This document shows positions 50,331-59,380 of a stretch of DNA of 64,000 bases, in pieces; within the stretch, counting starts at the first letter, position 1, and each line of letters begins with the position of its first letter. Location: contig JAFQQF010000020.1 in assembly GCA_017411385.1 (NCBI GenBank), forward strand, positions 61,434 to 125,433, read 5' to 3'. The notes under the pieces are model-generated. The model worked only from the letters and a program-made list of their open reading frames with translations, did not search any database and was not told the origin of the DNA. The stretch is from Ruminococcus sp. Its GTDB lineage: Bacteria; Bacillota; Clostridia; Oscillospirales; Acutalibacteraceae. The position numbers and the translations under genes were made by a program.

Positions 50331-52628
50331 ATGAACTATTCATTCAATGACGAAAGATCACACATCCAGCTGTACTATGACGGTGATGCTATCCGTGCCT
50401 ATGATTTCTTCGGTTCTCACGTAGAAAACTGGGACGGAAAGCAGGGTGTTGTGTTCAGAGTATGGGCTCCTAACGCAAAATCAGTTTCTGTTGTAGGCGA
50501 CTTCAACGACTGGGAGCAGGATGCCAACCACATGTATAAAATTGACGACGGCGGCATCTGGGAGGTTTTCATTGAGGGCGTTGGCGAATACGCAATCTAC
50601 AAGTACTGCGTTGAAACTCCTTGGGGTGAAAAGCTCCTCAAGACAGACCCCTACGCATTCCATTGCCAGACAAGACCCGAGAATGCTTCCAGAGTGTTCT
50701 CTCTTGGTAATCATCAGTGGCAGGATTCTGCTTGGTATGAGCACAAAAACAGTATCAATCACTTTGAAGAGCCCCTGAACATCTACGAGATGCACGCAGG
50801 CTCTTGGCGTAAATATTCTGACGGCAATAGCTTCTCTTATGAAAAGCTTGCTGACGAGCTTATTCCCTACATCAAGGAAATGGGTTATACTCACCTTGAA
50901 TTTATGCCCATCACTGAGTATCCCTTTGACGGCTCATGGGGTTATCAGGTAACAGGCTACTTCGCTCCTACCTCACGCTATGGCAACCCCGACGAGCTGA
51001 TGGCATTCATTGACCGTTGCCATCAGGAGGGAATCGGCGTTATTATTGACTGGGTACCTGCTCATTTCCCCAAGGATGCACATGGTCTTGGCAGATTTGA
51101 CGGTATTCACTGCTACGAGTACGAGGATTCCAGAAAGGGCGAGCACAAGGAATGGGGTACATATGTTTTCGACTATGCTCGTAACGAAGTTGTTTCCTTC
51201 CTTATTTCCTCCGCTATGTTCTGGATTGACAAATACCACGTTGACGGTATCCGTGTTGATGCTGTTGCTTCAATGCTTTACCTTGACTACAACCGCAAGG
51301 ACGGTGAGTGGGTTGCTAACTCTTCAGGCGGAAGAGAGCATTGGGAAGCTGTTGAGTTCCTGAAAAGACTTAACACCGCAGTTCACCTCTATCATCCCAC
51401 AGTTATGATGATTGCTGAGGAAAGCACATCATGGCCTATGGTAACACGTCCTGTTTATGACGGCGGTCTTGGCTTTGACTACAAGTGGAATATGGGTTGG
51501 ATGAACGATATGCTCCACTATATGAAGCTTGATCCGCTGTGGAGACCCTTCCACCACGATAACCTTACATTCAGCTTCCTGTATGCTTTCTCTGAGAAGT
51601 TCCTGCTTCCTATCTCCCACGATGAGGTAGTTTACGGCAAGGGTTCTCTCATCAACAAGATGCCCGGTGACTACGACACCAAGTTTGCAGGCGTTCGTGT
51701 ATTCTACTCTTACATGATGGCTCACCCCGGCAAGAAGCTCACATTCATGGGCACAGAGCTGGGTCAGTTTGACGAGTGGAACTGCAACGAGGAGCTTCAG
51801 TGGGGTCTTCTCCAGTATGAGAAGCATCAGAAGCTCAACCACTTCTTCGCTGATATCAACAAGTTCTACAAGGACAACCCCTGTATGCATCAGGTTGACT
51901 TTAACTGGGAAGGTTTTGACTGGATTCATCACGATGACTACACTCAGAGCATCATTGCTTTCCGCCGTAAGGATAAAAACGGCAACGATATCGTTGTAGT
52001 ATGTAACTTCCAGCCTATGTTCAGACACGATTACCGCATCGGTGTTCCCCAGTACGGTATCTACAACACAATATTCAATACTGATGACGACCAGTACGGC
52101 GGTTACCATTGTGCAAACAATCCTGCTGACATTATGACAACAACAGACCCCTGCCACAATCTGGATCAGTCTATTGTTATCAATATTCCTCCTATGAGTG
52201 CAATGTTCTTTAAGTGCACACAGCCTATGGAGAAACCCGAACCTGTAGTAGAAGAGAAGCCCAAGAAGAAGACAACAAAGAAGACTACTACAAAGAAGAC
52301 TACCGCAAAGAAGACAGCAGAGAAGAAGGAAGCTGCTCCCGCAAAGAAGGCTCCTGCTAAAAAGACAACTGCTAAGAAAGCAGATGCTGTAGCTGAAAAG
52401 CCTGCCAAGGAGAAAGCAGAAGCTAAGAAGGCACCCGCTAAGAAAACAACAGCTAAAAAGGCAGAAGCCGTAGCTGAGAAGCCTGCTGAGAAAAAAGCAC
52501 CTGCTAAGAAGGCACCTGCTAAAAAGACAGCAACAAAGAAAACAGAAGCTGTAGAAAAGGCTGAAGAGCCCAAGAAGGCAGAGCCTAAGAAAACCACAAA
52601 GAAGTCAACCGCTTCCGACAAAAAATAA
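50331..52628 (+). CDS. glgB: 1,4-alpha-glucan branching enzyme with histone-H1-like C-terminal tail
   Basis: The protein is about 765 residues from the ATG at 50331 (MNYSFNDERSHIQ), chosen for its AGGAGG site. It has a CBM48 domain (FRVWAPNAKSVSVVGDFNDW) and the GH13 barrel with DWVPAHFPKDAHGLGRFDG, GIRVDAVASMLYLDYNRK (nucleophile), IAEESTSWP (acid/base) and LPISHDEVVYGKGS. It makes the alpha-1,6 branches of glycogen. Beyond the normal end, near residue 632, is a tail of about 130 residues of Lys, Ala, Pro and Thr repeats (APAKKTTAKKA type) closely resembling histone H1-like tails. I know of no such tail in standard GlgB. It might bind nucleic acid, anionic surfaces or other proteins. Confidence 0.95.
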   Translation: MNYSFNDERSHIQLYYDGDAIRAYDFFGSHVENWDGKQGVVFRVWAPNAKSVSVVGDFNDWEQDANHMYKIDDGGIWEVFIEGVGEYAIYKYCVETPWGEKLLKTDPYAFHCQTRPENASRVFSLGNHQWQDSAWYEHKNSINHFEEPLNIYEMHAGSWRKYSDGNSFSYEKLADELIPYIKEMGYTHLEFMPITEYPFDGSWGYQVTGYFAPTSRYGNPDELMAFIDRCHQEGIGVIIDWVPAHFPKDAHGLGRFDGIHCYEYEDSRKGEHKEWGTYVFDYARNEVVSFLISSAMFWIDKYHVDGIRVDAVASMLYLDYNRKDGEWVANSSGGREHWEAVEFLKRLNTAVHLYHPTVMMIAEESTSWPMVTRPVYDGGLGFDYKWNMGWMNDMLHYMKLDPLWRPFHHDNLTFSFLYAFSEKFLLPISHDEVVYGKGSLINKMPGDYDTKFAGVRVFYSYMMAHPGKKLTFMGTELGQFDEWNCNEELQWGLLQYEKHQKLNHFFADINKFYKDNPCMHQVDFNWEGFDWIHHDDYTQSIIAFRRKDKNGNDIVVVCNFQPMFRHDYRIGVPQYGIYNTIFNTDDDQYGGYHCANNPADIMTTTDPCHNLDQSIVINIPPMSAMFFKCTQPMEKPEPVVEEKPKKKTTKKTTTKKTTAKKTAEKKEAAPAKKAPAKKTTAKKADAVAEKPAKEKAEAKKAPAKKTTAKKAEAVAEKPAEKKAPAKKAPAKKTATKKTEAVEKAEEPKKAEPKKTTKKSTASDKK
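52240..52625 (+). repeat. Lys/Ala repeat region in the glgB tail
   Basis: Repeats of the A-K-K-A-P-A-K-K-T-T-A-K-K type occur three times, separated by acidic A-E-K-P spacers. The DNA is rich in AAGAAG and GCTAAGAAG units, so length may vary among strains by slippage. Confidence 0.7.
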
Positions 52629-52649
52629 AACAAATTAAATGTACAATAC

Positions 52650-52677
52650 GGGCGGAGTGTATTTATATACTTCGCCC
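52650..52677 (+). terminator. Weak hairpin after glgB
   Basis: A 12-bp stem with two G-U pairs (GGGCGGAGTGTA with TATACTTCGCCC, loop TTTA), followed only by TATTGCGC. Without a T-run it may be a processing or partial terminator site, leaving glgB loosely joined to glgC. Confidence 0.4.
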
Positions 52678-52835
52678 TATTGCGCATAATTTATTCAGTA
52701 TTATTCCCTTTTGATTTTTCTGTAGAACGCAGTATTATAGACATTCTCAAATAAACTTGTAAATAACGGCAGATTAAGCCTGTCTTATAATAAATCAACA
52801 CTTCAGTTATCATTAAAATAAACGGAGGTTTTGCT

Positions 52836-54032
52836 ATGTATCCTAAAAAGGAAGTCGTAGCTATGCTGCTTGCAGGCGGTCAAGGCTCACGTCTTGGCGT
52901 GCTTACAAAGAAAATTGCAAAGCCCGCTGTTCCATTCGGCGGTAAATACAGAATCATTGACTTTCCCCTGTCAAACTGTATCAATTCAGGCATTGAGGCT
53001 GTTGGTGTGCTGACTCAGTACCAGCCCCTTGTGCTCAACGAGTACATCGGCAACGGTCAGCCTTGGGATTTAGACGGAACAAACTCAGGTGTTACCTGTC
53101 TGAGCCCCTATCAGGCAGTTGAAGGTGCTGACTGGTATTCGGGCACCGCAAATGCAATTTATCAGAACATCAGCTATATTGACAGATATAATCCCGAGTA
53201 CGTTGTTATTCTTTCAGGCGACCATATCTACAAAATGGATTACTCCAAAATGATTGCCGCTCACAAAAAGAACAAGGCTGACTGCACAATTGCTGTTATT
53301 GACGTATCTCTGGAAGAGGCTTCCCGTTTTGGTATCCTCAATACATACGAAAACGGAGAAATCTACGAATTTGATGAAAAGCCAAAGGTTCCCAAGAGCA
53401 CCAAGGCTTCTATGGGTATTTACGTTTTCAGCTGGAATAAGCTGAGAAAATATCTTATTGACGACGAAAATAATCCCGAGTCAGACCATGACTTCGGCAA
53501 GAACGTTCTGCCTTTGATGCTTGAGAGCGGCGAGAGAATGTTTGCTTATGAATTTGAGGGCTACTGGAAGGATGTTGGTACAATTGACAGCCTCTGGGAT
53601 GCAAATATGGATATTCTCAACCCCAACGTTCAGCTTGATTTGAAGGATATCTGCTCAAGAAACCGTATGCTCCCTCCACATCATTTGGGTGAGAATGCAG
53701 AAATTCAGAACTCCCTCATTGCTGACGGCTGTGAGGTTGACGGTAACCTTGAGTTTTCAATTCTCTTCTCAGGCGTTAAGATTGGCAAAGATGCCGAAAT
53801 CAACTCCTCAATCATTATGCCCGGTGCAGTTATTGAGGAGGGTGCAAAGGTTCTCTACTCAATTGTTGCTGAAAATGCTCACATCGGCAAGGGTGCTGTT
53901 GTAGGCGGAAGACCTGAGGATTATCCCGACCGCGACCAGTGGGGCGTTGCCGTTATCGGTGCAGGGCTGAATATTGCTGACGGTGCAGTTGTGGCACCCA
54001 AGGCTATGATAGAAGCAGACGTGGAGGTGTGA
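52836..54032 (+). CDS. glgC: Glucose-1-phosphate adenylyltransferase, catalytic subunit
   Basis: The 398-residue enzyme has the nucleotide-binding [21 protein letters not shown] start, [20 protein letters not shown], the substrate block [12 protein letters not shown] and [16 protein letters not shown]. The C-terminal half is a left-handed beta-helix with hexapeptide repeats. It makes ADP-glucose from glucose-1-phosphate and ATP, the committed step of glycogen synthesis. A TATAAT at 52786-52791 could start a glgC-D-A transcript. glgD follows after 4 bases. Confidence 0.97.
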   Translation: MYPKKEVVAMLLAGGQGSRLGVLTKKIAKPAVPFGGKYRIIDFPLSNCINSGIEAVGVLTQYQPLVLNEYIGNGQPWDLDGTNSGVTCLSPYQAVEGADWYSGTANAIYQNISYIDRYNPEYVVILSGDHIYKMDYSKMIAAHKKNKADCTIAVIDVSLEEASRFGILNTYENGEIYEFDEKPKVPKSTKASMGIYVFSWNKLRKYLIDDENNPESDHDFGKNVLPLMLESGERMFAYEFEGYWKDVGTIDSLWDANMDILNPNVQLDLKDICSRNRMLPPHHLGENAEIQNSLIADGCEVDGNLEFSILFSGVKIGKDAEINSSIIMPGAVIEEGAKVLYSIVAENAHIGKGAVVGGRPEDYPDRDQWGVAVIGAGLNIADGAVVAPKAMIEADVEV

Positions 54033-54036
54033 TGTA

Positions 54037-55143
54037 ATGGGTATCAATTTAGCAGGACTTATATTTGCAAATGTGGGAGAAGCTAACCTTCCTGAGCTTA
54101 CATCAAAGCGTACTATGGCAAGTGTTCCTTTTGGCGGTAAATACCGTTTGGTAGACTTTCCTCTTTCAAACATGTCTAACTCTGGAATAAACAACGTTGC
54201 AATTATTGCAAGAAACAACTTCCACTCACTGATGGACCACGTAGGCTCAGGCAACGCTTGGGATCTTTCCAAGCGCCGTTCAGGACTTACTATTCTTTCC
54301 CCTTACCGCGGTCATTCATTCAGGCACCGTATTGAAGCTATCTATCATCTTCACGGATATTTTACACATCTTAAAGAGGAATGCATACTCCTAACTAACA
54401 GCAACTATGCTGCAAATATCGACTACAGCAAGATGTTTGAACAACACTTGAGTACAGGTGCTGACCTGACACTGATGTATAAGGAAATGGAAATTCCCAA
54501 GAATGCAGTTAATCCTCTCATTCTGAACACTGATGATAACGGAAGGATTACTGAAATTCTTATAAATCCTAAAACAGATGGTAAGTGCAAAAACTCCACC
54601 TATTCTATGATTATCAAAAAAGATTTACTTCTTGAATTAGTTCAAGAATGTATGAGTGTAAACGCCTTGAATTTCAGAAAAAACTTACTCCAAGATAACG
54701 TAGGCAAGCTCAATATGTATGCTTATGAATACAAGGGACATATGGCACTTGTTCACTCTGCAGAGGATTACTTTGAAGAGAATATGAAGCTGATGAACAA
54801 GGATGTACGCGATGAGTTATTTAACTTAAGCCGTCCTATATACACCAAGGTTCGCGATGATGCACCCTCACGTTACGGACTTACAAGCAAGGTGAAGAAT
54901 TCACTTGTTGCACAGGGCTGTATTATTGAGGGCGAGGTAGAAAACTGCATCATCTCCAAGGGTGTTCACATCGGCAAGGGTGCAGTTGTTAAAAACTGCA
55001 TTGTTATGCAGGATACAACAATCAGCAAGGGTGCAACCCTTGACTATGTTATTGTAGACAAAGATGTAGTTATAACTGAAGGTCAGAGCCTGTCAGGTGC
55101 CAAGACCTACCCCATCTACATCGCTAAACAATCAACTGTTTAA
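54037..55143 (+). CDS. glgD: Glucose-1-phosphate adenylyltransferase regulatory subunit
   Basis: The 368-residue protein is a GlgC relative that lacks the AGGxGxRL nucleotide loop; its start reads INLAGLIFANVGEANLPELT, which is the GlgD form. It keeps [20 protein letters not shown] and the C-terminal beta-helix repeats (GCIIEGEVENCIISKGVHIG). In Firmicutes GlgD joins GlgC in a heterotetramer and raises its activity. GlgC plus GlgD is typical of Bacilli and Clostridia. It ends 20 bases before glgA. Confidence 0.96.
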   Translation: MGINLAGLIFANVGEANLPELTSKRTMASVPFGGKYRLVDFPLSNMSNSGINNVAIIARNNFHSLMDHVGSGNAWDLSKRRSGLTILSPYRGHSFRHRIEAIYHLHGYFTHLKEECILLTNSNYAANIDYSKMFEQHLSTGADLTLMYKEMEIPKNAVNPLILNTDDNGRITEILINPKTDGKCKNSTYSMIIKKDLLLELVQECMSVNALNFRKNLLQDNVGKLNMYAYEYKGHMALVHSAEDYFEENMKLMNKDVRDELFNLSRPIYTKVRDDAPSRYGLTSKVKNSLVAQGCIIEGEVENCIISKGVHIGKGAVVKNCIVMQDTTISKGATLDYVIVDKDVVITEGQSLSGAKTYPIYIAKQSTV

Positions 55144-55163
55144 TACAGAAAGGAAGGATATAT

Positions 55164-56591
55164 ATGAGAATACTTTATTGTTCCTCAGAGGCTAACCCCT
55201 TTGCAGGTTCCGGCGGACTTGCTGACGTAGCAGGAAGTCTGCCCCACACTTTATGCCGTAAGGGTCAGGATTGCCGTATTGTAATGCCACTTTACGGCAC
55301 TATCCCCTACGAGCTTAAATGCCAGATGAACTTCATCACCAACTTCACCGTACCTGTTGCATGGAGAAATATGTACTGCGGTCTGTTCTGGGCAAGATGG
55401 AACGATTGCACCTACTACTTCATTGACAACGAGTACTACTTCAAGCGTGATAAGCTTTATGGCTTCTACGATGATGCTGAGAGATTTGCATTCTTCTCAA
55501 GAGCTATACTTGAGATGCTTCCCCACATCGACTTCCACCCCGATATTATTCACACCAACGACTGGCAGACAGCCTTGGTGCCCACCTACTACTACCTCTT
55601 CTACTCCAAAAATCCTTGGTACTACAACATCAAGAATATCTTTACTATTCACAACATTCAGTATCAGGGCAAATACGGCTGGGAGGTTAACACAGAGTGC
55701 GTAGGAATTCCCGAGTCTGAGCAGAAGATTCTTGAGATGGACGGAAAGCTGAATATGGTTAAGGGTGCAATTCAGACAGCTGTGAGAGTTACTACCGTAT
55801 CTCCCAGCTATGCGTTGGAAATTAAAGACCCTTGGTTCAGCCATGGACTGCATCATCCCCTCATTAACAATCACTACAAGCTCTGCGGTATCTTAAACGG
55901 CATTGAGCCTCTTGACTGGGACCCTGCCACCGATTATCACCTCTACCGTAATTACACTATGGATGATATGTCAGGCAAGGGCGAGTGTAAGCGTGCTCTG
56001 CAGGAAAGACTGGGACTTGAGCAGAGATGGGATGTTCCCATGGTTGCAATGGTAACAAGACTTGTTTCTCACAAGGGACTTGACCTTGTAAAGGATTCAC
56101 TTGAAAACCTGCTGAACACAGAGAATATGCAGTTTGTAGTTCTCGGCACAGGCGACGAGGAATACGAGAACTTCTTCCGTGACATTCAGTGGAAATATCC
56201 CGGCAGAGTTTGCTTTGTAAACGGATTTATTCCCGAGCTTGCAAGAAAGATTTATTCGGGTGCCGATATTTTCCTGATGCCCTCCAAGTCTGAGCCCTGC
56301 GGTCTGGCACAGATGATTGCTCTGCGCTACGGTACAATCCCTGTTGTACGTGAGGTTGGCGGTCTGAAAGACTCTGTATTTGACTCTGCAGACAACTACG
56401 GCAACGGCTTCACCTTCAAGAATTACACCGCAGACGATATGGCTCACGCTGTAAGACGTGCTCTGTGGGGTATTCAGGATGACCACGGCTGGCATTCACT
56501 TATGTGGAGAGCTATGATGAGTAACAACTCTTGGGACAGAAGTGCTAACGACTACATCGTAGTTTACGAGGACACTCTCCGCTGGGCATAA
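55164..56591 (+). CDS. glgA: Glycogen synthase (ADP-glucose), with altered KTGGL motif
   Basis: The 475-residue GT5 enzyme has the start RILYCSSEANPFAGSGGLAD, IDFHPDIIHTNDWQTALVPT, FTIHNIQYQGKYGW, and the C-lobe blocks TRLVSHKGLDLV and MPSKSEPCGLAQMIALRYGT (with the E-x7-E pair). It extends alpha-1,4 glucan chains from ADP-glucose. The usual K-T-G-G-L near the N-terminus reads G-S-G-G-L here, so the Lys that contacts the ADP-glucose phosphates in E. coli GlgA is missing. Everything else looks functional, so the motif has probably shifted in this lineage. Confidence 0.96.
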   Translation: MRILYCSSEANPFAGSGGLADVAGSLPHTLCRKGQDCRIVMPLYGTIPYELKCQMNFITNFTVPVAWRNMYCGLFWARWNDCTYYFIDNEYYFKRDKLYGFYDDAERFAFFSRAILEMLPHIDFHPDIIHTNDWQTALVPTYYYLFYSKNPWYYNIKNIFTIHNIQYQGKYGWEVNTECVGIPESEQKILEMDGKLNMVKGAIQTAVRVTTVSPSYALEIKDPWFSHGLHHPLINNHYKLCGILNGIEPLDWDPATDYHLYRNYTMDDMSGKGECKRALQERLGLEQRWDVPMVAMVTRLVSHKGLDLVKDSLENLLNTENMQFVVLGTGDEEYENFFRDIQWKYPGRVCFVNGFIPELARKIYSGADIFLMPSKSEPCGLAQMIALRYGTIPVVREVGGLKDSVFDSADNYGNGFTFKNYTADDMAHAVRRALWGIQDDHGWHSLMWRAMMSNNSWDRSANDYIVVYEDTLRWA

Positions 56592-56616
56592 TCTAAAAAC
56601 TTAAAACACTAAACAC

Positions 56617-56658
56617 GCTGTGCTTCAGGATTTCTTGGAGCACAGCTTTTATTTTTTT
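56617..56658 (+). terminator. Intrinsic terminator of the glg operon
   Basis: GCTGTGCT and AGCACAGC form a perfect 8-bp stem around a 14-base loop, followed by TTTTATTTTTTTG. Confidence 0.8.
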
Positions 56659-56668
56659 GAAAAAAAGC

Positions 56669-56722
56669 TTGACAATTGAGCAGTTGTTCAACTATAATAG
56701 CTACAGTTGAATATTTATTCAA
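56669..56722 (+). promoter_or_regulatory. Promoter and paired operator of the metal-efflux operon
   Basis: TTGACA (56669-56674), 18 bases, TATAAT (56693-56698) form a near-consensus promoter. Two 16-base palindrome-like boxes lie over it: TTGAGCAGTTGTTCAA (56676-56691) in the spacer and TTGAATATTTATTCAA (56707-56722) around the start site, with the latter a perfect inverted repeat. The TTGAA/TTCAA arms resemble the 12-2-12 operators of SmtB/ArsR metal sensors, so ArsR binding would block polymerase directly. Confidence 0.75.
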
Positions 56723-56742
56723 TCATCAAAGGAGGTTATTCT

Positions 56743-57105
56743 ATGTCAAATAACAGTTTTGTTTGTGATTGCAACGCTGTGCACAAGCATATAGTTGAAA
56801 ATGTAATGAAAGCTATGCCCGAAGAAGATGTGTTTATAAAGCTTGCGGATTTTTTCAAAATCATCGGCAACGACACAAGGTGCAAGCTGATTTACGCTTT
56901 ATCTGTAAATGAGATGTGTGTGTGCGACCTTGCAAGTCTGCTCTCTATGACCAAGTCATCAATCTCTCACCAGCTTGCAAAAATGAAGGATGCAGGAGTT
57001 GTAAAATCAAGACGTGAAGGTAAAGAAATTTATTACAGCCTTGACGATGAGCACATTGCAAGTGTGTTTGCTATAAGCCTTGCACACATCAACCACCATA
57101 ACTAA
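56743..57105 (+). CDS. ArsR/SmtB family metal-sensing repressor (CadC/CzrA-like)
   Basis: The product is about 120 residues from the ATG at 56743 (MSNNSFVCDCNAVHKH), chosen for its AAAGGAGG site. The winged-helix part has the recognition segment VNEMCVCDLASLLSMTKSSI, which includes the Cys-x-Cys metal motif of CadC/ArsR types. The last helix has DDEHIASVFAISLAHINHH, with the Asp/His pattern of the alpha-5 Zn site of SmtB and CzrA. An extra C-x-C near the N-terminus resembles the CadC N-terminal site. It should release DNA when bound to Zn, Cd or Pb, turning on the CDF exporter encoded 19 bases downstream. Confidence 0.92.
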   Translation: MSNNSFVCDCNAVHKHIVENVMKAMPEEDVFIKLADFFKIIGNDTRCKLIYALSVNEMCVCDLASLLSMTKSSISHQLAKMKDAGVVKSRREGKEIYYSLDDEHIASVFAISLAHINHHN

Positions 57106-57124
57106 CCTACACAACGGAGGATAT

Positions 57125-58021
57125 ATGAAAAGTCAACGAAACATTCTTATCGCTTTTATACTAAACCTGTGCTTTTCAGTTTTCGAATTCATAGGCGGAT
57201 TGTTCACAGGAAGCTTCGCTATTCTTTCCGATTCGCTTCACGATATGGGAGATGCTATGAGCATCGGAGTTGCCTTTATACTTGAAAAGAAAAGCCACAA
57301 GAAACCCGATGATAAGTACACATACGGGTACTCGAGATACTCGGTAATCGGAAGTGTTATCACAACACTTATTCTACTTTTAGGCTCTGTTTCCATTATT
57401 TACAATGCAATATTCAGAATCATCTCTCCCACCGACATCAACTACAAGGGAATGATTGTGCTTGCTGTAATCGGTGTTGTGATTAACCTTGTCGCTGCTT
57501 TCTTTACAAAAAACGGCGACTCCCTCAACCAAAAGGCTGTAAATCTGCATATGCTGGAGGATGTGATGGGTTGGCTTGTGGTGCTTATCGGCGCTGTTGT
57601 AATGAAATTTACCGATATAAAAATCATCGACCCTATACTTTCCATTGGGGTTGCGCTGTTTGTACTGATTAATGCTGTACGCAATCTGAAGGAAGCCTTG
57701 GAGCTTTTCCTTGAAAAAACTCCCAAAGGAATGGATGTTAGTAAGCTCAGAGAGCATCTGTGTAAAATTAACGGTGTTTCGGATGTGCACCACATACACC
57801 TTTGGAGTATTGACGGAACAAACAACTTTGCAACGATGCACCTTGTGACAGAGGGTGATGCAATTCGTGTGAAAAAGCTTGTAAGAGAAGAGCTAAAGGA
57901 GCACGGAATCAGCCACGTTACTCTGGAGATTGAAAGCCCATTTGAAGATTGCTGTGAAAAACAGTGCCGCGTATGCAAACAAGAAAATCACAGAGGACAT
58001 CACCACCATCATCACCACTAA
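57125..58021 (+). CDS. Cation diffusion facilitator (CDF) metal efflux protein
   Basis: The protein is about 298 residues. It has six membrane helices, beginning NILIAFILNLCFSVFEFIGG, and carries the Zn site on helix 2 as SDSLHDMGD (HxxxD). The conserved second half pair is HMLEDVMGW on helix 5. A cytoplasmic C-terminal domain (VHHIHLWSIDGTNNFATMHL) binds regulatory metal. It ends in a His-rich tail (HRGHHHHHHH). It exports Zn, Cd or Co in exchange for protons. It is co-transcribed with the metal sensor upstream. Confidence 0.93.
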   Translation: MKSQRNILIAFILNLCFSVFEFIGGLFTGSFAILSDSLHDMGDAMSIGVAFILEKKSHKKPDDKYTYGYSRYSVIGSVITTLILLLGSVSIIYNAIFRIISPTDINYKGMIVLAVIGVVINLVAAFFTKNGDSLNQKAVNLHMLEDVMGWLVVLIGAVVMKFTDIKIIDPILSIGVALFVLINAVRNLKEALELFLEKTPKGMDVSKLREHLCKINGVSDVHHIHLWSIDGTNNFATMHLVTEGDAIRVKKLVREELKEHGISHVTLEIESPFEDCCEKQCRVCKQENHRGHHHHHHH

Positions 58022-58025
58022 AACA

Positions 58026-58066
58026 AAAGTCACGGCAGCAGAACGCTACCGTGACTTTTAGTTTTA
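58026..58066. terminator. Two-way intrinsic terminator between the CDF and DMT genes
   Basis: AAAGTCACGG and CCGTGACTTT form a perfect 10-bp stem with a 13-base loop. TAGTTTTATT follows on the plus strand, and TGTTTTAG on the minus strand. Confidence 0.8.
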
Positions 58067-59035
58067 TTATTTGCTTTTCTTTTTCTCTGGCAACTGAGAG
58101 AGCATTATTGCTGTGAACATCAGGATTATTCCTATCCATTCGTAGCCAGAAGGAAGCTCAGCCACCCCTGTTGTAAGGAAGCTGAACACTATTGCCGAGA
58201 GCACTGCAAACGCGGACTCAAGGCTCATAAGCATTGATGCAATGGTGGGAGGAGTATATTTTTGACCGAATATCTGCAAAGTGTATGCAACACCGCTTGA
58301 AAGTATTCCTGCATACAAAATTGATACCCACGATGAAAGTATATCGCTCATAGTTGGTTTTTCCAATATAAACATAGCAATCAGAGCAAGTACCGCTGTA
58401 ACCGAAAACTGCAAAAATGAAAGCTTCAGACAATCCACCTTGGGAGAGTACTTATCAATAGCCATAATCTGCAAGGAATAACCTACTGCACATACTATAA
58501 CATAAATATCACAGCTCTGAACAGAAAGCTCTTTGAGTGTTTCTGTGCTCAGAAGTGCTGTGAGTGAGAACTCCTGCAAGCTTCCTGTCATACACAAAAG
58601 GAAAAGCCCCACCGTTGCAAGAAATAAGCACACCCACAAAAGCGGTCTGACCTTTTTGCCTAAAAAAAGTCCTAACACGGGAACACCCAGAATATACAAG
58701 GCGGTGATAAAGCCTGCCTTACCTGCAGATGTGCCCTTATCAATTCCGATTTGCTGTAGTGCTGAAGCAACAAAAAGTGCCGAACCGCACACCAAGCCTC
58801 CTGTAAGGAGAAGCTTTACTCTGCTTTTCTGTGCAGGTACTCTGCCTGTTTGCTTTCTATTTCGCAAATCGTTGAATACAATAATCGGAAACAGGAAAAC
58901 AACCGCCACTACAGAACGCATTGCAAGATATGTAAAGGGACCTACGCCTGTTTCTGCCTGAGCAACAAAGGTACTGCCCCACAAAAAGGCGGCAACAAGC
59001 AGAAAAATAATTCCTAAAAATCTGTTTGATTTCAT
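58067..59035 (-). CDS. DMT family (EamA) transporter
   Basis: The 322-residue protein has ten predicted membrane helices in two EamA halves. The first starts GIIFLLVAAFLWGSTFVAQA, with YLAMRSVVAVVFLFPII next. The second half includes LYAGILSSGVAYTLQIFGQK and MLMSLESAFAVLSAIVFSF. Members export metabolites or amino acids, and the substrate is unknown. It is a single gene that reads away from the SRP RNA. Confidence 0.9.
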   Translation of the reverse strand: MKSNRFLGIIFLLVAAFLWGSTFVAQAETGVGPFTYLAMRSVVAVVFLFPIIVFNDLRNRKQTGRVPAQKSRVKLLLTGGLVCGSALFVASALQQIGIDKGTSAGKAGFITALYILGVPVLGLFLGKKVRPLLWVCLFLATVGLFLLCMTGSLQEFSLTALLSTETLKELSVQSCDIYVIVCAVGYSLQIMAIDKYSPKVDCLKLSFLQFSVTAVLALIAMFILEKPTMSDILSSWVSILYAGILSSGVAYTLQIFGQKYTPPTIASMLMSLESAFAVLSAIVFSFLTTGVAELPSGYEWIGIILMFTAIMLSQLPEKKKSK

Positions 59036-59148
59036 AATTACCTCTCTTTGTAAAACTAAAAAAGATTATAACACAAATCACATATAAAGAAAATAGGCAT
59101 AACTGACATAATATGATAACTTTCAAGGTATATTCTCTGTTTTTTCTA

Positions 59149-59177
59149 TTGCAATTAATGAATTTTTGTGGTATAAT
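59149..59177 (+). promoter_or_regulatory. Promoter of the SRP RNA gene
   Basis: TTGCAA (59149-59154), 17 bases, TATAAT (59172-59177). The expected start is about 59184, which matches the 5' strand of the RNA's end-to-end pairing. Confidence 0.75.
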
Positions 59178-59183
59178 AACTTG

Positions 59184-59357
59184 CGTGAATGCAAGCTATA
59201 CTGCTTTCGTTTATATAATCGAGCGGCAGGCCCTGTACGATTGAGGCCTGTGAACCATGTCAGGCGGGGAACCGAGCAGCATTAAGCAGTTTTCTTGATG
59301 CGATATAGTCAGTCTGTCGTTCGCTTATGTAAATGACTGTATGCTTGCATTTTTTAT
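59184..59357 (+). ncRNA. ffs: Signal recognition particle RNA (scRNA/4.5S type)
   Basis: The conserved S-domain is plain: GAACCATGTCAGGCGGGGAA followed by CCGAGCAGCATTAAGCAG at 59252-59289, with the GGAA tetraloop of helix 8 and the symmetric loop. The 5' end AATGCAAGC pairs with GCTTGCATT at the 3' end, just before TTTTT at 59350-59355, which both closes the RNA and ends transcription. About 170 bases is longer than the E. coli 4.5S RNA and shorter than the Bacillus scRNA. It lies directly before dnaX, the same neighbour as in Bacillus. Exact ends are inferred. Confidence 0.9.
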
Positions 59358-59380
59358 ATCTGTAAATCGAGGTGAGTTTT

